A program made the translations under genes and the position numbers. This document shows, one piece after another, positions 25,792 through 35,308 of a DNA stretch of 62,746 nt; within the stretch, counting starts at the first letter, position 1, and every line of letters begins with the position of its first letter. Below the pieces are notes generated by a model. The model worked only from the letters and a program-made list of their open reading frames with translations. It made no database searches and was not told the origin of the DNA. Source of the DNA: Sulfidibacterium sp964549335 (GTDB taxonomy: Bacteria > Bacteroidota > Bacteroidia > Bacteroidales > F082); the NCBI GenBank assembly GCA_964549335.1, contig CAZJUQ010000044.1, forward strand, positions 1-62,746. The letters are read 5' to 3'.

Positions 25792-27342
25792 TTATTGAAA
25801 AGCAACTTTATTTACATAAAAAACTGTTCTGTAGTTTTGGTCTTTCATTACCCTGTTTGTAATTTTTTGATACCCGTAAACCAAAAAGTATTTATCATAC
25901 CAATGTACAATGTGTTGGTTATCACTGTCAACAACTCTGTCGCGGATAAATTTTCCTGCAATTTTCACACTCTCCTCTTTCCCTATATCCGAAGGTCCTT
26001 CAATAAGTTGCATTTTTATTTTATCGCCCGAAACATAGCTTAACACCAGTTTTCCCTCTTCATCTTCTACCGAGACATGTTTGTTGAGTTCATACGTATG
26101 TATTTCGTTCAAAGGAAAATCGTTATCCCAAATATATTTGCCGTCTTTCGTAAAACCTGCAACAATCACGTCGTAAAAGGTGTATCCGTCGAAAATTTCA
26201 TAAGTATTGGGATAGGGTCGTCCGTAAAAATCGTAATCCATTCTTGTTTCGGTACGGTAATATGGCTTGTACACTTCGAGAGAGACAACATACTGATTGT
26301 TTACCTCCTTAACTTGAAACGACGAAACGTTTAACAACGAAGCCAAAGGAACATTTTTCCCGCTTGAAGATTTTCCCATATTATAACTCCGGTAAGCATA
26401 TGTGCCGGGAATATTTTTAAACGAAAGGAAATCGTAAAATTGTAACGACATTTCCCCTTTTTCGTCGAGTTTTAAAGAAAACAGCCCACCCGTTCGTGCC
26501 TCTTCCCCGTTTTTGTAATCTTTCAACTTGTACGACGAACCCGTAACCACATCGTAAGTACCCAACAAAAGTAGCATATTTTTATTACTGTTCACAAGAA
26601 CCGGATTTCTAAGAACATTCAATTTGTAATCGCTCTCTATGTCGATTTTTTTTAAAACCTTACCTTTGGTGTTAAAAGCAAACAACTTGTCGCCCTCGAA
26701 ATATTTACCTTTAAAAAACTTGGCAAAAACCAAAAACTCATCTCTTACGGCGTCGTATGCCACCATCTCCAGATGGACGTTTTTCTCCCTGTCGAATTTA
26801 AACGGGATAACATTTCCGGAATTTATATTCAAAAAGAGCACATCGGCTTTATCATCATCCAAGTCGATACCGATAGAAGCCGTTTCTCCGTGAAAATCAA
26901 ATCCTTTTATAACCGTGTTCAAGGGCATGGTTCCCGTAATTTGGCTGAATTTTGCAGTAGAAATATCATATTTTACCAATTCGTAAAAACCGTAATCCGA
27001 CTTTACTTTTGACGAGTTTTTAAAAAGGAGCAACAAAGTATTTCCGTGCCGTTTTTTAGCGGCAAAAATCAATTTGTTTGTCAAAGGCAAAAAAGTAAGC
27101 CATTTCTGTTTCAATTTGGTATCGAAAAGTCCGAAATACCATTTGCGTTTACCGTTTTTATTAATTTCATTGCTTTCGTAAAAAATCAAAAAACCGTTTT
27201 TCTCCAAAGGGACGAGATGATAACGTTGAATGTTGAGATTTGCAGGAACTTCAATACGCAAAACACCCTTACCCTCCTGGGCTGAGGTTTGCACATAAAA
27301 CAAAATGAGGAAAACGGTTATTATTATTGTAAATTTTTTCAT
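25792..27342 (-). CDS. Secreted protein of unknown function
   Basis: A 516-residue exported protein I do not recognise. ATG 27342 gives a clean signal peptide (MKKFTIIITVFLILFYV, cut near TSAQ); upstream in-frame ATGs only add about 11 residues. The mature protein alternates short beta strands and charged turns, with repeated Tyr/Phe/Asp blocks (YGFYELVKYD, YDVVTGSSYKLKDYK, YDKYFLVYGYQK), suggesting a beta-propeller-like or all-beta fold. It has no T9SS C-terminal domain and no lipobox. Confidence 0.7.
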   Translation of the reverse strand: MKKFTIIITVFLILFYVQTSAQEGKGVLRIEVPANLNIQRYHLVPLEKNGFLIFYESNEINKNGKRKWYFGLFDTKLKQKWLTFLPLTNKLIFAAKKRHGNTLLLLFKNSSKVKSDYGFYELVKYDISTAKFSQITGTMPLNTVIKGFDFHGETASIGIDLDDDKADVLFLNINSGNVIPFKFDREKNVHLEMVAYDAVRDEFLVFAKFFKGKYFEGDKLFAFNTKGKVLKKIDIESDYKLNVLRNPVLVNSNKNMLLLLGTYDVVTGSSYKLKDYKNGEEARTGGLFSLKLDEKGEMSLQFYDFLSFKNIPGTYAYRSYNMGKSSSGKNVPLASLLNVSSFQVKEVNNQYVVSLEVYKPYYRTETRMDYDFYGRPYPNTYEIFDGYTFYDVIVAGFTKDGKYIWDNDFPLNEIHTYELNKHVSVEDEEGKLVLSYVSGDKIKMQLIEGPSDIGKEESVKIAGKFIRDRVVDSDNQHIVHWYDKYFLVYGYQKITNRVMKDQNYRTVFYVNKVAFQ

Positions 27343-27372
27343 TAAAGCCATATTAAGCATAACGCAGGTAAG

Positions 27373-27405
27373 CAAAAATAATTATAATAGCAACAAAACT
27401 ACAAA
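27373..27405 (-). promoter_or_regulatory. Promoter for the secreted-protein gene
   Basis: On the minus strand, -7 TATTTTTG (27380-27373) and -33 TTTG (27405-27402), 21 bp apart. It diverges from the ruvB promoter about 100 bp away. Confidence 0.5.
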
Positions 27406-27457
27406 TAATAGAATAATTACATATGCCAAGCTGACGGTTTCCTGGTTTATGTGAATA

Positions 27458-27487
27458 TTGCCGTTTAACCTAATATTATTACTTTTG
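27458..27487 (+). promoter_or_regulatory. Promoter of ruvB-queG
   Basis: TTG at 27458-27460 and TACTTTTG at 27480-27487 are exactly 19 bp apart. The predicted start near 27494 leaves a 15-nt leader before the ATG at 27509. Confidence 0.65.
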
Positions 27488-27508
27488 TAAAAATATAGAA
27501 TTGGAATA

Positions 27509-28531
27509 ATGAACGAAAATTTGGACGCCAAAGGAGAACATTTGTCGAAAATAGAGTTTGAGATTGAGAAGGTTTTGCGGCCGAACCGTTTTGAAAGTTT
27601 TGCCGGTCAGCCCAAAGTTGTCGAAAATCTCAAAATATTTGTAGAGGCAGCCAAACAGCGCGGCGAAGCGCTCGACCATGTATTGCTGCACGGTCCTCCG
27701 GGTTTGGGCAAAACAACCCTTTCGCACATAATAGCCAACGAGCTTAATGTGAACATCATAACCTCGTCGGGACCCGTACTGGACAAGCCGGGCGATTTGG
27801 CAGGGCTGCTTACCAATTTGGAAGAAAACGACGTTCTGTTTATTGATGAGATTCACCGTTTGAGCCCTGTTGTGGAAGAGTATCTCTACTCGGCAATGGA
27901 AGATTACAAAATAGATATAATGATAGAAACCGGACCCAACGCCAGGTCGGTACAAATAAATTTAAGTCCGTTTACCCTCATTGGCGCCACCACACGTTCG
28001 GGATTGCTTACCGCACCTTTACGTTCACGTTTCGGAATAAATTCAAGGTTGGAGTATTACGATACCCCTACCCTTGCAGGAATAGTTAAACGGTCGGCTT
28101 CGATATTAAAGGTAGAGATAATACCCGATGCCGCCACCGAAATTGCCGGACGCAGCCGCGGAACACCGAGGATTGCCAACTTGTTGTTGCGCCGTGTTCG
28201 CGATTTTGCCCAAATAAAAGGCTCGGGTATAATTGACAAGGAGATAACCCAACATGCTCTCGAAGCCCTTAATGTTGATAAGTCGGGACTGGACGAAATG
28301 GACAACAGGATTTTGGCGACAATTATCGATAAGTTTAAAGGAGGCCCGGTAGGTATTTCCACAATAGCCACAGCCGTAGGCGAAGAGGCCGGAACAATTG
28401 AAGAGGTTTACGAACCGTTCCTTATTCAGGAAGGATACATCATGCGAACTTCACGCGGACGCGAAGCTACCGAACTTGCTTACAAACATCTGGGAAAAAT
28501 AAAAAACCCCCAACAGGGAAAACTTTTTTAG
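27509..28531 (+). CDS. ruvB: Holliday junction branch migration helicase RuvB
   Basis: Hexameric AAA+ motor that drives Holliday junction migration with RuvA. The 340 residues contain FAGQPKVVENL, Walker A HGPPGLGKTTL, Walker B LFIDEIHRL, sensor I GATTRSGLLTAPLRSRF, and the C-terminal winged helix ending LIQEGYIMRTSRGREAT. The length matches the family. ruvA is not adjacent, as often in Bacteroidota. queG follows after 34 nt. Confidence 0.97.
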   Translation: MNENLDAKGEHLSKIEFEIEKVLRPNRFESFAGQPKVVENLKIFVEAAKQRGEALDHVLLHGPPGLGKTTLSHIIANELNVNIITSSGPVLDKPGDLAGLLTNLEENDVLFIDEIHRLSPVVEEYLYSAMEDYKIDIMIETGPNARSVQINLSPFTLIGATTRSGLLTAPLRSRFGINSRLEYYDTPTLAGIVKRSASILKVEIIPDAATEIAGRSRGTPRIANLLLRRVRDFAQIKGSGIIDKEITQHALEALNVDKSGLDEMDNRILATIIDKFKGGPVGISTIATAVGEEAGTIEEVYEPFLIQEGYIMRTSRGREATELAYKHLGKIKNPQQGKLF

Positions 28532-28565
28532 CCTCCTTATTTATATTCCTAACCCCTTTTTTGTT

Positions 28566-29516
28566 ATGCCTTTAACAAAACTGATGACAGAAAACCTAAC
28601 CCGGTCGATACACGACAAAGCAATGGAATTGGGTTTTTCGGATTGCGGTTTCTCAAAGGCTGAACCTGTTGACCATACGCACAAGAACTTTGTGGAAAAG
28701 TGGATTTCGAAAAAAAAACACGGCACAATGCAATGGTTGGAACGCAATAAAGATAAGAGGTACGACCCCCGCCTGCTTTCCGAAAACGCAAAAACAATTA
28801 TCACTGTTTCGTATAACTACTTCTCAACAAAAAAATTTTACGACAACAACAGCTATATAATTTCGAAATATGCTTACGGCAAAGATTACCATTATGTTAT
28901 AAAAGATAAATTAGGTCTGCTGCTCTCGTTTATTGAAGAGAAAACGGGAAAACGGAAGGCACGTATTTTTGTCGATTCGGCACCTGTGCTCGAACGCTAC
29001 TGGGCACAAAAAGGGGGATTGGGTTTTACCGGTAAAAATACATGTTTGATAAACCGTAAAAACGGCTCCTTTTTCTTTATAGGCTCTTTGATTTTGGATT
29101 TGGAACTGAACTATACAAAAGCGGATACCGCAAACTATTGCGGAACTTGCACCAGGTGTATTGATGCATGTCCCACGCAAGCTTTGAAGCCTTTCGAAAT
29201 TGACGCCAACAAATGTCTGTCGTACATCACAATAGAGTATCGCGACGAAACCATTCCCGGCTATTTCAAAGACAAAACCGCCAACCGCATTTTCGGATGC
29301 GACATATGTCAGGACGTATGCCCGTGGAACAGGTTTGCAAAGCCACACAACGAACCGTTGTTCGAACCCGAAGACGAATTATTAAAAATGACAAAACAGG
29401 ACTGGGAAAAACTCGACAAATCCGGCTTTAAACGGCTGTTTAAACATTCCGCCGTTAAGAGGGCCGGATACCACCGGTTGATGAGAAACATAAAATTTAA
29501 TTCAGGTTCAAAGTAA
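28566..29516 (+). CDS. queG: Epoxyqueuosine reductase QueG
   Basis: Cobalamin and iron-sulfur enzyme that reduces epoxyqueuosine to queuosine in tRNA. Of its 316 residues, the N-terminal part is family-typical (FVDSAPVLERYWAQKGGLGFTGKNT). Two 4Fe-4S motifs follow: CGTCTRCIDACPTQAL and CDICQDVCPWN. The C-terminal HEAT-like extension of the longer E. coli protein is absent, as in many short QueGs. ATG 28584 is an alternative start. Its last 20 nt overlap the convergent sppA gene. Confidence 0.94.
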   Translation: MPLTKLMTENLTRSIHDKAMELGFSDCGFSKAEPVDHTHKNFVEKWISKKKHGTMQWLERNKDKRYDPRLLSENAKTIITVSYNYFSTKKFYDNNSYIISKYAYGKDYHYVIKDKLGLLLSFIEEKTGKRKARIFVDSAPVLERYWAQKGGLGFTGKNTCLINRKNGSFFFIGSLILDLELNYTKADTANYCGTCTRCIDACPTQALKPFEIDANKCLSYITIEYRDETIPGYFKDKTANRIFGCDICQDVCPWNRFAKPHNEPLFEPEDELLKMTKQDWEKLDKSGFKRLFKHSAVKRAGYHRLMRNIKFNSGSK

Positions 29517-31284
29517 AAAAGTAAGGAATACGGGCTTGGACACCTTTCATGTTTTTCAAACGGTTTATGTTATCAAAATAGGATTTGTAATCACCCAACT
29601 CATCTCTTACCAGTCTGACCTTTGCCTCGTCGTTTAACTCTTCAATAAGTTGTTGCAAAAACTCTTTCCGTTTGGGGTATTCGCTTATTAAATAATCATT
29701 GCCAATACCGGCTTTTGCAGCTGCGTAATCCATTGCATTTTGCAAACCGCCCAAACTATCGACCAAACCTATCTTCAAACCGTCTTCACCTGTCCACACC
29801 CTTCCTCTTGCTATGCTGTCCACATAATTTTCGTCGAGATTTCGTGTTGTTGCAACAAGTTTTACAAAGCGGTTATATATATCGGTAATTGAGTTGTTTA
29901 ACCTCTCTTTCTGCAAATCGTTCATTGGTTCCATTACATCGATAAAGTCTGAATTTTTGTTTGTCATTACCTTATCGAAGGTTATTCCCAATTTATTATT
30001 CATAAGCCCTTTAAAGTTTGGTATTATTCCGAAAACGCCAATAGAACCGGTAATGGTAACGGGTTGGGCAAAAATAAAATCGGCATTTGTTGATATCCAA
30101 TAACCTCCCGAGGCAGCCACATCGCCCATCGAGACAATAAAAGGTTTTTCTTTTCGTGCCAGTTCCACTTGACGTCTGATAACATCGGAGGCAAGGGCAT
30201 CGCCGCCAGGCGAATTGACACGCATAACAATTGCTTTAACCCTTTTGTTTTTTCGTGCTTTCTCTATTGCTTTTGCCAAAGTAACGGAGCCTATCGTCCC
30301 CGGAGCACCTTTTCCCTGAATAATGTCGCCGAGAGCATAAATCACAGCTATTTGATTGCGCGATATCTTTTTCTTTTTACCCTTGGGTTTTACATGCATA
30401 TACTTGCCGAAACCGACATAAGCCAAGCTGCCACCCTTTTTAACACCTGTTTTTTTCTTTAAAATATCAATGACCTCATCCCTGTATTTCAAACCGTCAA
30501 CAAAATGATATTTCACAGCATTTTGCGCTCCGGTAAGTTCCAAATTATCGGCTATCTTATTCAAATCGTCAATACTGATATTGCGACTTACCGACAGTGC
30601 CGCAAGCATTTTACCCCAAATACCGTTTAACAGTTCTTTCATCTGTATTCTGTTGGCTTCACTCATTTTTTCAAGCATCAGTGGTTCAACTGCGCTTTTG
30701 TATTTGTTATCGGGACCTCTTATTATTTGTATTTCGATATCCAGTTTGTCCAACATGTTTTTCATAAACATTATTTGAGCATTAAGCCCTTTAAACAATA
30801 CCATACCTTCGGGATTAAGGTAAATTTCGTCGGAAAGACTGGCCAAATAGTATGCCGACTGGCTGTAGCCATTTGCATAGCTTACAATAAATTTTCCCGA
30901 TTTTTTAAAATCGAGCAACTTGTTACGGATTTCCTCCAACGTGGCAGCTCCCGCCTGAACGCTCTCCATGTCAAGAAAAATACCGTCAATATTGGGGTCG
31001 TTTTTTGCCTTTTCCAGATTTTTTATAATATCATTCAGACCTACCGGCTTTTTCGACTCGAAAGTGGTAAAATCAAAACCTTCGAAAGGATTTTTCGACC
31101 CCCTGTCCATAATGGGGGTTTTCCATGCAATATGTAATACATTATGGGGTGCTATTGTGGTTTCGCGCTCTTCCGACATCGAAATAACAGAGGCAACCAT
31201 GCCTGCAAAAAAACCGAGAATTAATATTATTACCAATAATGTTCCCGTAAAGGAAGCTAACAAAAATTTAAAAAACTGTCTCAT
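29497..31284 (-). CDS. sppA: Signal peptide peptidase SppA, 67-kDa type
   Basis: Inner-membrane serine protease that degrades cleaved signal peptides. From ATG 31284 the protein has 595 residues: an N-terminal membrane anchor (about 12-35), then two tandem S49 domains. The second carries catalytic Ser392 in VAASGGYWIS, preceded by RVNSPGGDALASD. The double-length form matches E. coli-type SppA. An upstream ATG at 31314 adds a basic decapeptide and is less likely. Its 3' end overlaps queG by 20 nt. Confidence 0.95.
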   Translation of the reverse strand: MRQFFKFLLASFTGTLLVIILILGFFAGMVASVISMSEERETTIAPHNVLHIAWKTPIMDRGSKNPFEGFDFTTFESKKPVGLNDIIKNLEKAKNDPNIDGIFLDMESVQAGAATLEEIRNKLLDFKKSGKFIVSYANGYSQSAYYLASLSDEIYLNPEGMVLFKGLNAQIMFMKNMLDKLDIEIQIIRGPDNKYKSAVEPLMLEKMSEANRIQMKELLNGIWGKMLAALSVSRNISIDDLNKIADNLELTGAQNAVKYHFVDGLKYRDEVIDILKKKTGVKKGGSLAYVGFGKYMHVKPKGKKKKISRNQIAVIYALGDIIQGKGAPGTIGSVTLAKAIEKARKNKRVKAIVMRVNSPGGDALASDVIRRQVELARKEKPFIVSMGDVAASGGYWISTNADFIFAQPVTITGSIGVFGIIPNFKGLMNNKLGITFDKVMTNKNSDFIDVMEPMNDLQKERLNNSITDIYNRFVKLVATTRNLDENYVDSIARGRVWTGEDGLKIGLVDSLGGLQNAMDYAAAKAGIGNDYLISEYPKRKEFLQQLIEELNDEAKVRLVRDELGDYKSYFDNINRLKNMKGVQARIPYFFTLNLN

Positions 31285-31372
31285 GATTAATGATTTTAAA
31301 AAAAATTTTGACACTACAATATTAACAAATATGTGTTAAAAAGAAAGCGCAAAAACAAACTTTTTCCGAACC

Positions 31373-31380
31373 TATTTTTG
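31373..31380 (+). promoter_or_regulatory. Bacteroidota -7 element for the glucosaminidase gene
   Basis: TATTTTTG lies 13 nt before the ATG at 31394, implying a very short leader. No good -33 box. Confidence 0.45.
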
Positions 31381-31393
31381 TCAATTTTAAAAC

Positions 31394-32197
31394 ATGAAAA
31401 TATTGTTGAGAACAGCTGTTCGCAAAAGAGGTATTTTTATCAAAATTTCTCTCACTTTCGGCATTTTGATATTGAGCGGTAGTGTTCGCATATTTTCCGA
31501 AGAACATATTTCAAAGCCAAAACAGGCTGAGTTATTTTCCGGCACACCATATTCACCACAAATTAAAAAACTTGAATTTTTTCCAACAATACCTATACAC
31601 GAAATCTATTTAAGAGCCCTTAACAATATACGTACATATGAAAAGCCCGCTCCCGCCATTGTGCGAAGAATAAAAAGATATAAATTTTCGACCGGCATAA
31701 TGGGAAACGGGATTACGAGCGAAAAACGCCTTGCCGAATTTTTATACAAACACAATAAAACCATATCACCCGACAGCGCCGGCAAAATAGCATCACTTTA
31801 CATAAAAGAAGCGACATCGGAAGGGGTTAACTACGATGTTGCTTTTGCACAAATGTGTTTGGAAACAGGTTTTCTGAAATTCGGCGGAGATGTAAACAAA
31901 ACGCAAAACAATTTTTGCGGACTGGGGGTAACCGGAAACGGCAACAAAGGGCTGTCTTTCCCTTCGGTACAAATGGGAATTAGAGCACATATTCAACACC
32001 TTAAAGCATACGCATCAACGGAAAAGCTTAACAACGGTATTGTTGACAAGCGTTTTAAATATGTAAAACGGGGCAGCGTGAAAGAGATTACACAACTGAG
32101 CGGAAAATGGGCTTCGGACCCACTGTACGGAATAAAAATCAAAAACCTGTTGAAACGTTTGACAGGATTTATACATAAAAACAACCAAGAGTTTTAG
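31394..32197 (+). CDS. Glucosaminidase-domain peptidoglycan hydrolase
   Basis: A 267-residue exported protein. The N-terminus is basic then hydrophobic (about 12-33), a signal peptide or anchor. The C-terminal 150 residues form a glucosaminidase domain: FLYKHNKTI, YDVAFAQMCLETGFLKFGGDV with the catalytic Glu, NNFCGLGVTGNG, and VQMGIRAHIQHLKAYA. It likely cleaves glycan strands of peptidoglycan. It is monocistronic and divergent from sppA. No LysM or other wall-binding domain is seen. Confidence 0.88.
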   Translation: MKILLRTAVRKRGIFIKISLTFGILILSGSVRIFSEEHISKPKQAELFSGTPYSPQIKKLEFFPTIPIHEIYLRALNNIRTYEKPAPAIVRRIKRYKFSTGIMGNGITSEKRLAEFLYKHNKTISPDSAGKIASLYIKEATSEGVNYDVAFAQMCLETGFLKFGGDVNKTQNNFCGLGVTGNGNKGLSFPSVQMGIRAHIQHLKAYASTEKLNNGIVDKRFKYVKRGSVKEITQLSGKWASDPLYGIKIKNLLKRLTGFIHKNNQEF

Positions 32198-32259
32198 CCC
32201 GGCATCTCATTTTTACCAATCGGCATTTAACCGTGATTTTTCAATAAGTAGCCGCACCG

Positions 32260-33372
32260 CTAAACGGTTTTACGGTGCCTGAAAGTGGCAAACGATAACA
32301 TAACCGCAGCATAAACGGCCAAACTGTAAAACTGCTCTTGAAAATCGGAAAATGATGAGCCCTTTAACATTATCATCCTGTTTATCTTGATAAAATATGC
32401 CAACGGATTTAAGTAATCGAGATACTGAGCCCACCGGGGCATACTCTCTATCGGTGTAAACAAGCCGCTCAGCAAAATAAAAATCACCAAAAAGAAATAG
32501 GAGACGAACATGGCTTGCTGCATAGTTTCGGTAAAAGTGGATACAAACAGCCCAAACGACAATACAACCACAAGATAAACCGATGCCACTCCGAGAAGCA
32601 AAAACACGCTGCCTTCGATGCTTATGGAAAATGCAAAACGTGCCACAGCCAATCCGAGTAACAAATCGAACATTGCAATAATCCAGAAAGGTATCAGCTT
32701 TCCTGCAATAAAATGAAAACGGTTTATGGGCGCCACATTTAATTGTTCAATGGTTCCAACCTCCTTCTCTTTTACTATGTTCATTGAGGTTAGTATCATA
32801 CCTATTATGGTAACCAGCAAGACCAAAATTCCGGGCACCATGTATGTTTTGTAATCCAGTTCGGGGTTATAACGGAAACGGGGTCGCACTTCCACAGGTA
32901 ATCCCCTGCCTTTTAAGGGGTTGGTTTTAACTATGATATCTTTGTTAAAAGTCATAATTATATTTAGGGCGTAGCTGTTCATCAAACTTGCGGCACTACC
33001 GTTAATGGCATTTGTAACCAACTGTATTTCCGCTCTTTTTTCATTGGTCAGGGATTTCGAAAAATATTCAGGAATAACAATAATCTGATCGGCTTTGTCT
33101 TTTTTCAACAAATCTTCGGCTTCGGCGTAATTTGCGGTTTGAGCCGCCAATTTGTAAAAAGGCGAACCGTTAAACCTGTCTATTATCCTGTGGGAGACAC
33201 CCGACTTATCAAAATCAACGGCAACAAGGCGTACCATTTTTATCTCGAACGTGGCGGCATACGAAAGCACAAGCAGTTGCATAACGGGCACTATCAATAT
33301 CATCGGTAGCAGAGCCTTGTCTCTGAAAACCTGAATAAATTCCTTTTGCAATATGTATAAAACGGTTTTCAA
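32260..33372 (-). CDS. ABC-2 type permease, second of the exporter pair
   Basis: A 370-residue membrane protein of the ABC-2/YhhJ-YbhR type. An N-terminal helix (about 22-41) is followed by a long extracytoplasmic domain and five C-terminal helices. The TM-adjacent segment IVKEKEVGTIEQLNVAPI is typical. It starts 3 nt after the sister permease. With the two ATPases, HlyD and TolC proteins it should form a tripartite exporter; substrate unknown. Confidence 0.9.
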   Translation of the reverse strand: MKTVLYILQKEFIQVFRDKALLPMILIVPVMQLLVLSYAATFEIKMVRLVAVDFDKSGVSHRIIDRFNGSPFYKLAAQTANYAEAEDLLKKDKADQIIVIPEYFSKSLTNEKRAEIQLVTNAINGSAASLMNSYALNIIMTFNKDIIVKTNPLKGRGLPVEVRPRFRYNPELDYKTYMVPGILVLLVTIIGMILTSMNIVKEKEVGTIEQLNVAPINRFHFIAGKLIPFWIIAMFDLLLGLAVARFAFSISIEGSVFLLLGVASVYLVVVLSFGLFVSTFTETMQQAMFVSYFFLVIFILLSGLFTPIESMPRWAQYLDYLNPLAYFIKINRMIMLKGSSFSDFQEQFYSLAVYAAVMLSFATFRHRKTV

Positions 33373-33375
33373 TAT

Positions 33376-34476
33376 CTATTCCAATCTTATTTTGAATTTT
33401 CGAATACTTACAACTATAAAAAAGAGGGAAATCAAAAATATTATTAACGTCTCTTTCCAAAAATATTCAATCCCCACCCCTTTCAACATTACATTTTTTA
33501 TAATAATGATAAACCATTTGCCGGGCATCAGATGGCTGAGATATTGCAAAACAACAGGCATATTTTCCACCGGAAAAATAAATCCCGAAAGCAGAATTGT
33601 CGGCAATAACAATCCGAACATTGATGTAAGCATGGCTTGTTGTTGGGTTTTGCTAATGGTAGATATCAAAATTCCGAGCGAAAGAGACATAATGATAAAT
33701 AATACACTTTCGGAGAGCAGTAATAAATAACTGCCGTTTACCGGCATCGAAAAAACAAACTTTGCCAAACCGAGAATGGTTAACAAGTTAATAAACGACA
33801 AAATAATATAAGGGATAACTTTCCCCACAACTATTTGAGCCGGTTTCAGTGGTGAAACGAGCAGGGCTTCAAGTGTTCCCGTCTCTTTTTCGCGCGCTAT
33901 CGATACCGATGTCATCATTACCGAAATCAACATTAAAATAAATGTAATAACACCGGGCACAAACATATAGACGCTTTTTAGTTCGGGATTGTACAACATT
34001 TTGCTCCTGACGTTAATCTGCAGGGGTATATTCCCCTTTTTGGCCAACATTTCAAAAGAATAGCCGTTTATTATACCTTCGGCATAGGCTTTAATCATTG
34101 AGGCGGTATTTGGTTCCGAAGCATCAAGAATCAACTGGATATGTGCTTTACCATCTTTTTGAAGTTTGCGGGCGAACCCGCTTTCAAAGACCACAACCAT
34201 TTTTATGGTTCCTTGTTTTAAGACTCTCTCTATTTCGTCGTTTGCCTGCAAATTTTTTTCAAGCAAAAAGTAACCCGACGACACAAGTTTACGGGTAATG
34301 TTGCGGGTTACCACATCTTTCGACATATCCAATATAGCCACAGGAGCGTTTTTCAGGTCGTTGGTAATGGCAAATCCGAACAGCAACACCTGTACAAAAG
34401 GTATCCCGAACAAAATTACCATGGAGCGGTAGTCCCTGAAAATATGATAAAACTCCTTTTTTATGAAAGGCCACAT
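33376..34476 (-). CDS. ABC-2 type permease, first of the exporter pair
   Basis: A 366-residue paralogue of the next permease, with the same layout: helix near 20-40, periplasmic domain, then helices from about residue 170. The conserved IAREKETGTLEALLVSPLKP is visible. Two different permeases suggest a heterodimer as in YbhSR. Confidence 0.9.
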   Translation of the reverse strand: MWPFIKKEFYHIFRDYRSMVILFGIPFVQVLLFGFAITNDLKNAPVAILDMSKDVVTRNITRKLVSSGYFLLEKNLQANDEIERVLKQGTIKMVVVFESGFARKLQKDGKAHIQLILDASEPNTASMIKAYAEGIINGYSFEMLAKKGNIPLQINVRSKMLYNPELKSVYMFVPGVITFILMLISVMMTSVSIAREKETGTLEALLVSPLKPAQIVVGKVIPYIILSFINLLTILGLAKFVFSMPVNGSYLLLLSESVLFIIMSLSLGILISTISKTQQQAMLTSMFGLLLPTILLSGFIFPVENMPVVLQYLSHLMPGKWFIIIIKNVMLKGVGIEYFWKETLIIFLISLFFIVVSIRKFKIRLE

Positions 34477-34562
34477 ACTTTAACGTTTTTACGGTTAAAT
34501 TCACATACTGAATATTAACCGTGATGTTTTTTCAATTTCTTCCTTTTTACGTTGCCTGTTTT

Positions 34563-35306
34563 TCACATCACCGGTCTGTTTCTTGCTATCTTAATAAAGA
34601 CATCATTCATTGTTTCTACATTAAACCTTTTTTTGAGTTGCTGCGGTGAATCCATAGCTTTAATTTTTCCTTCCGACATAATGCAAACTCTTTGACAATA
34701 CTCCGCTTCGTCCATGTAATGCGTTGTAACGAAAACCGTGGTTCCCTGTCCGGCAGTTTCGTATATCATTTCCCAAAACCGCCGGCGAGTAACAGGATCG
34801 ACACCACCGGTGGGCTCGTCTAAAAAGACAATGGCGGGATTGTGAATATTGGCAAGCGAAAAGGCAAGTTTTTGTTTCCAGCCCAAAGGAATAGTTTTCA
34901 AAAGTTTGTTGTAAAAACCCGTCATATTAAGTTTTTCGAGATAGTAAGCGGTTTTCTCTTTTATCTCCGAGGATTTCAATCCGTAAATACCCCCGTAAAA
35001 CCTGAAATTTTCCTTAACGGTCATATCGTCGTACAATGAGAAACGTTGACTCATGTATCCTATATTCCTTTTAACCTTTTCGGGATATTTCACTACATCC
35101 ACTCCCGAAACTTCAACCTTTCCGGAAGTTGGTTTCAACAATCCGCACAAAATTTTTATTGCCGTGGTTTTACCTGCTCCGTTAGCTCCTAAAAAACCGA
35201 ATATTTCACCTTTAAACACAGAAAATGTCAACTTGTCGTTTGCCGTAAAGCCACCAAACTTTTTCACAAGTTCTTTTACCTCTATTATCTTGTTTTTCTC
35301 TGTCAT
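34563..35306 (-). CDS. ABC transporter ATP-binding protein, second of the pair
   Basis: A 247-residue ABC ATPase with Walker A GANGAGKTTAIK, Walker B AIVFLDEPTGGVDP and H-loop TTHYMDEAE. The signature loop is altered: where LSGGM is expected the sequence reads IPLGWKQKLAFSLA. Loss of the canonical signature Ser suggests one degenerate ATP site if it dimerises with the upstream ATPase. In E. coli YbhF the two halves are fused; here they are separate genes 2 nt apart. Confidence 0.9.
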   Translation of the reverse strand: MTEKNKIIEVKELVKKFGGFTANDKLTFSVFKGEIFGFLGANGAGKTTAIKILCGLLKPTSGKVEVSGVDVVKYPEKVKRNIGYMSQRFSLYDDMTVKENFRFYGGIYGLKSSEIKEKTAYYLEKLNMTGFYNKLLKTIPLGWKQKLAFSLANIHNPAIVFLDEPTGGVDPVTRRRFWEMIYETAGQGTTVFVTTHYMDEAEYCQRVCIMSEGKIKAMDSPQQLKKRFNVETMNDVFIKIARNRPVM

Positions 35307-35308
35307 CT

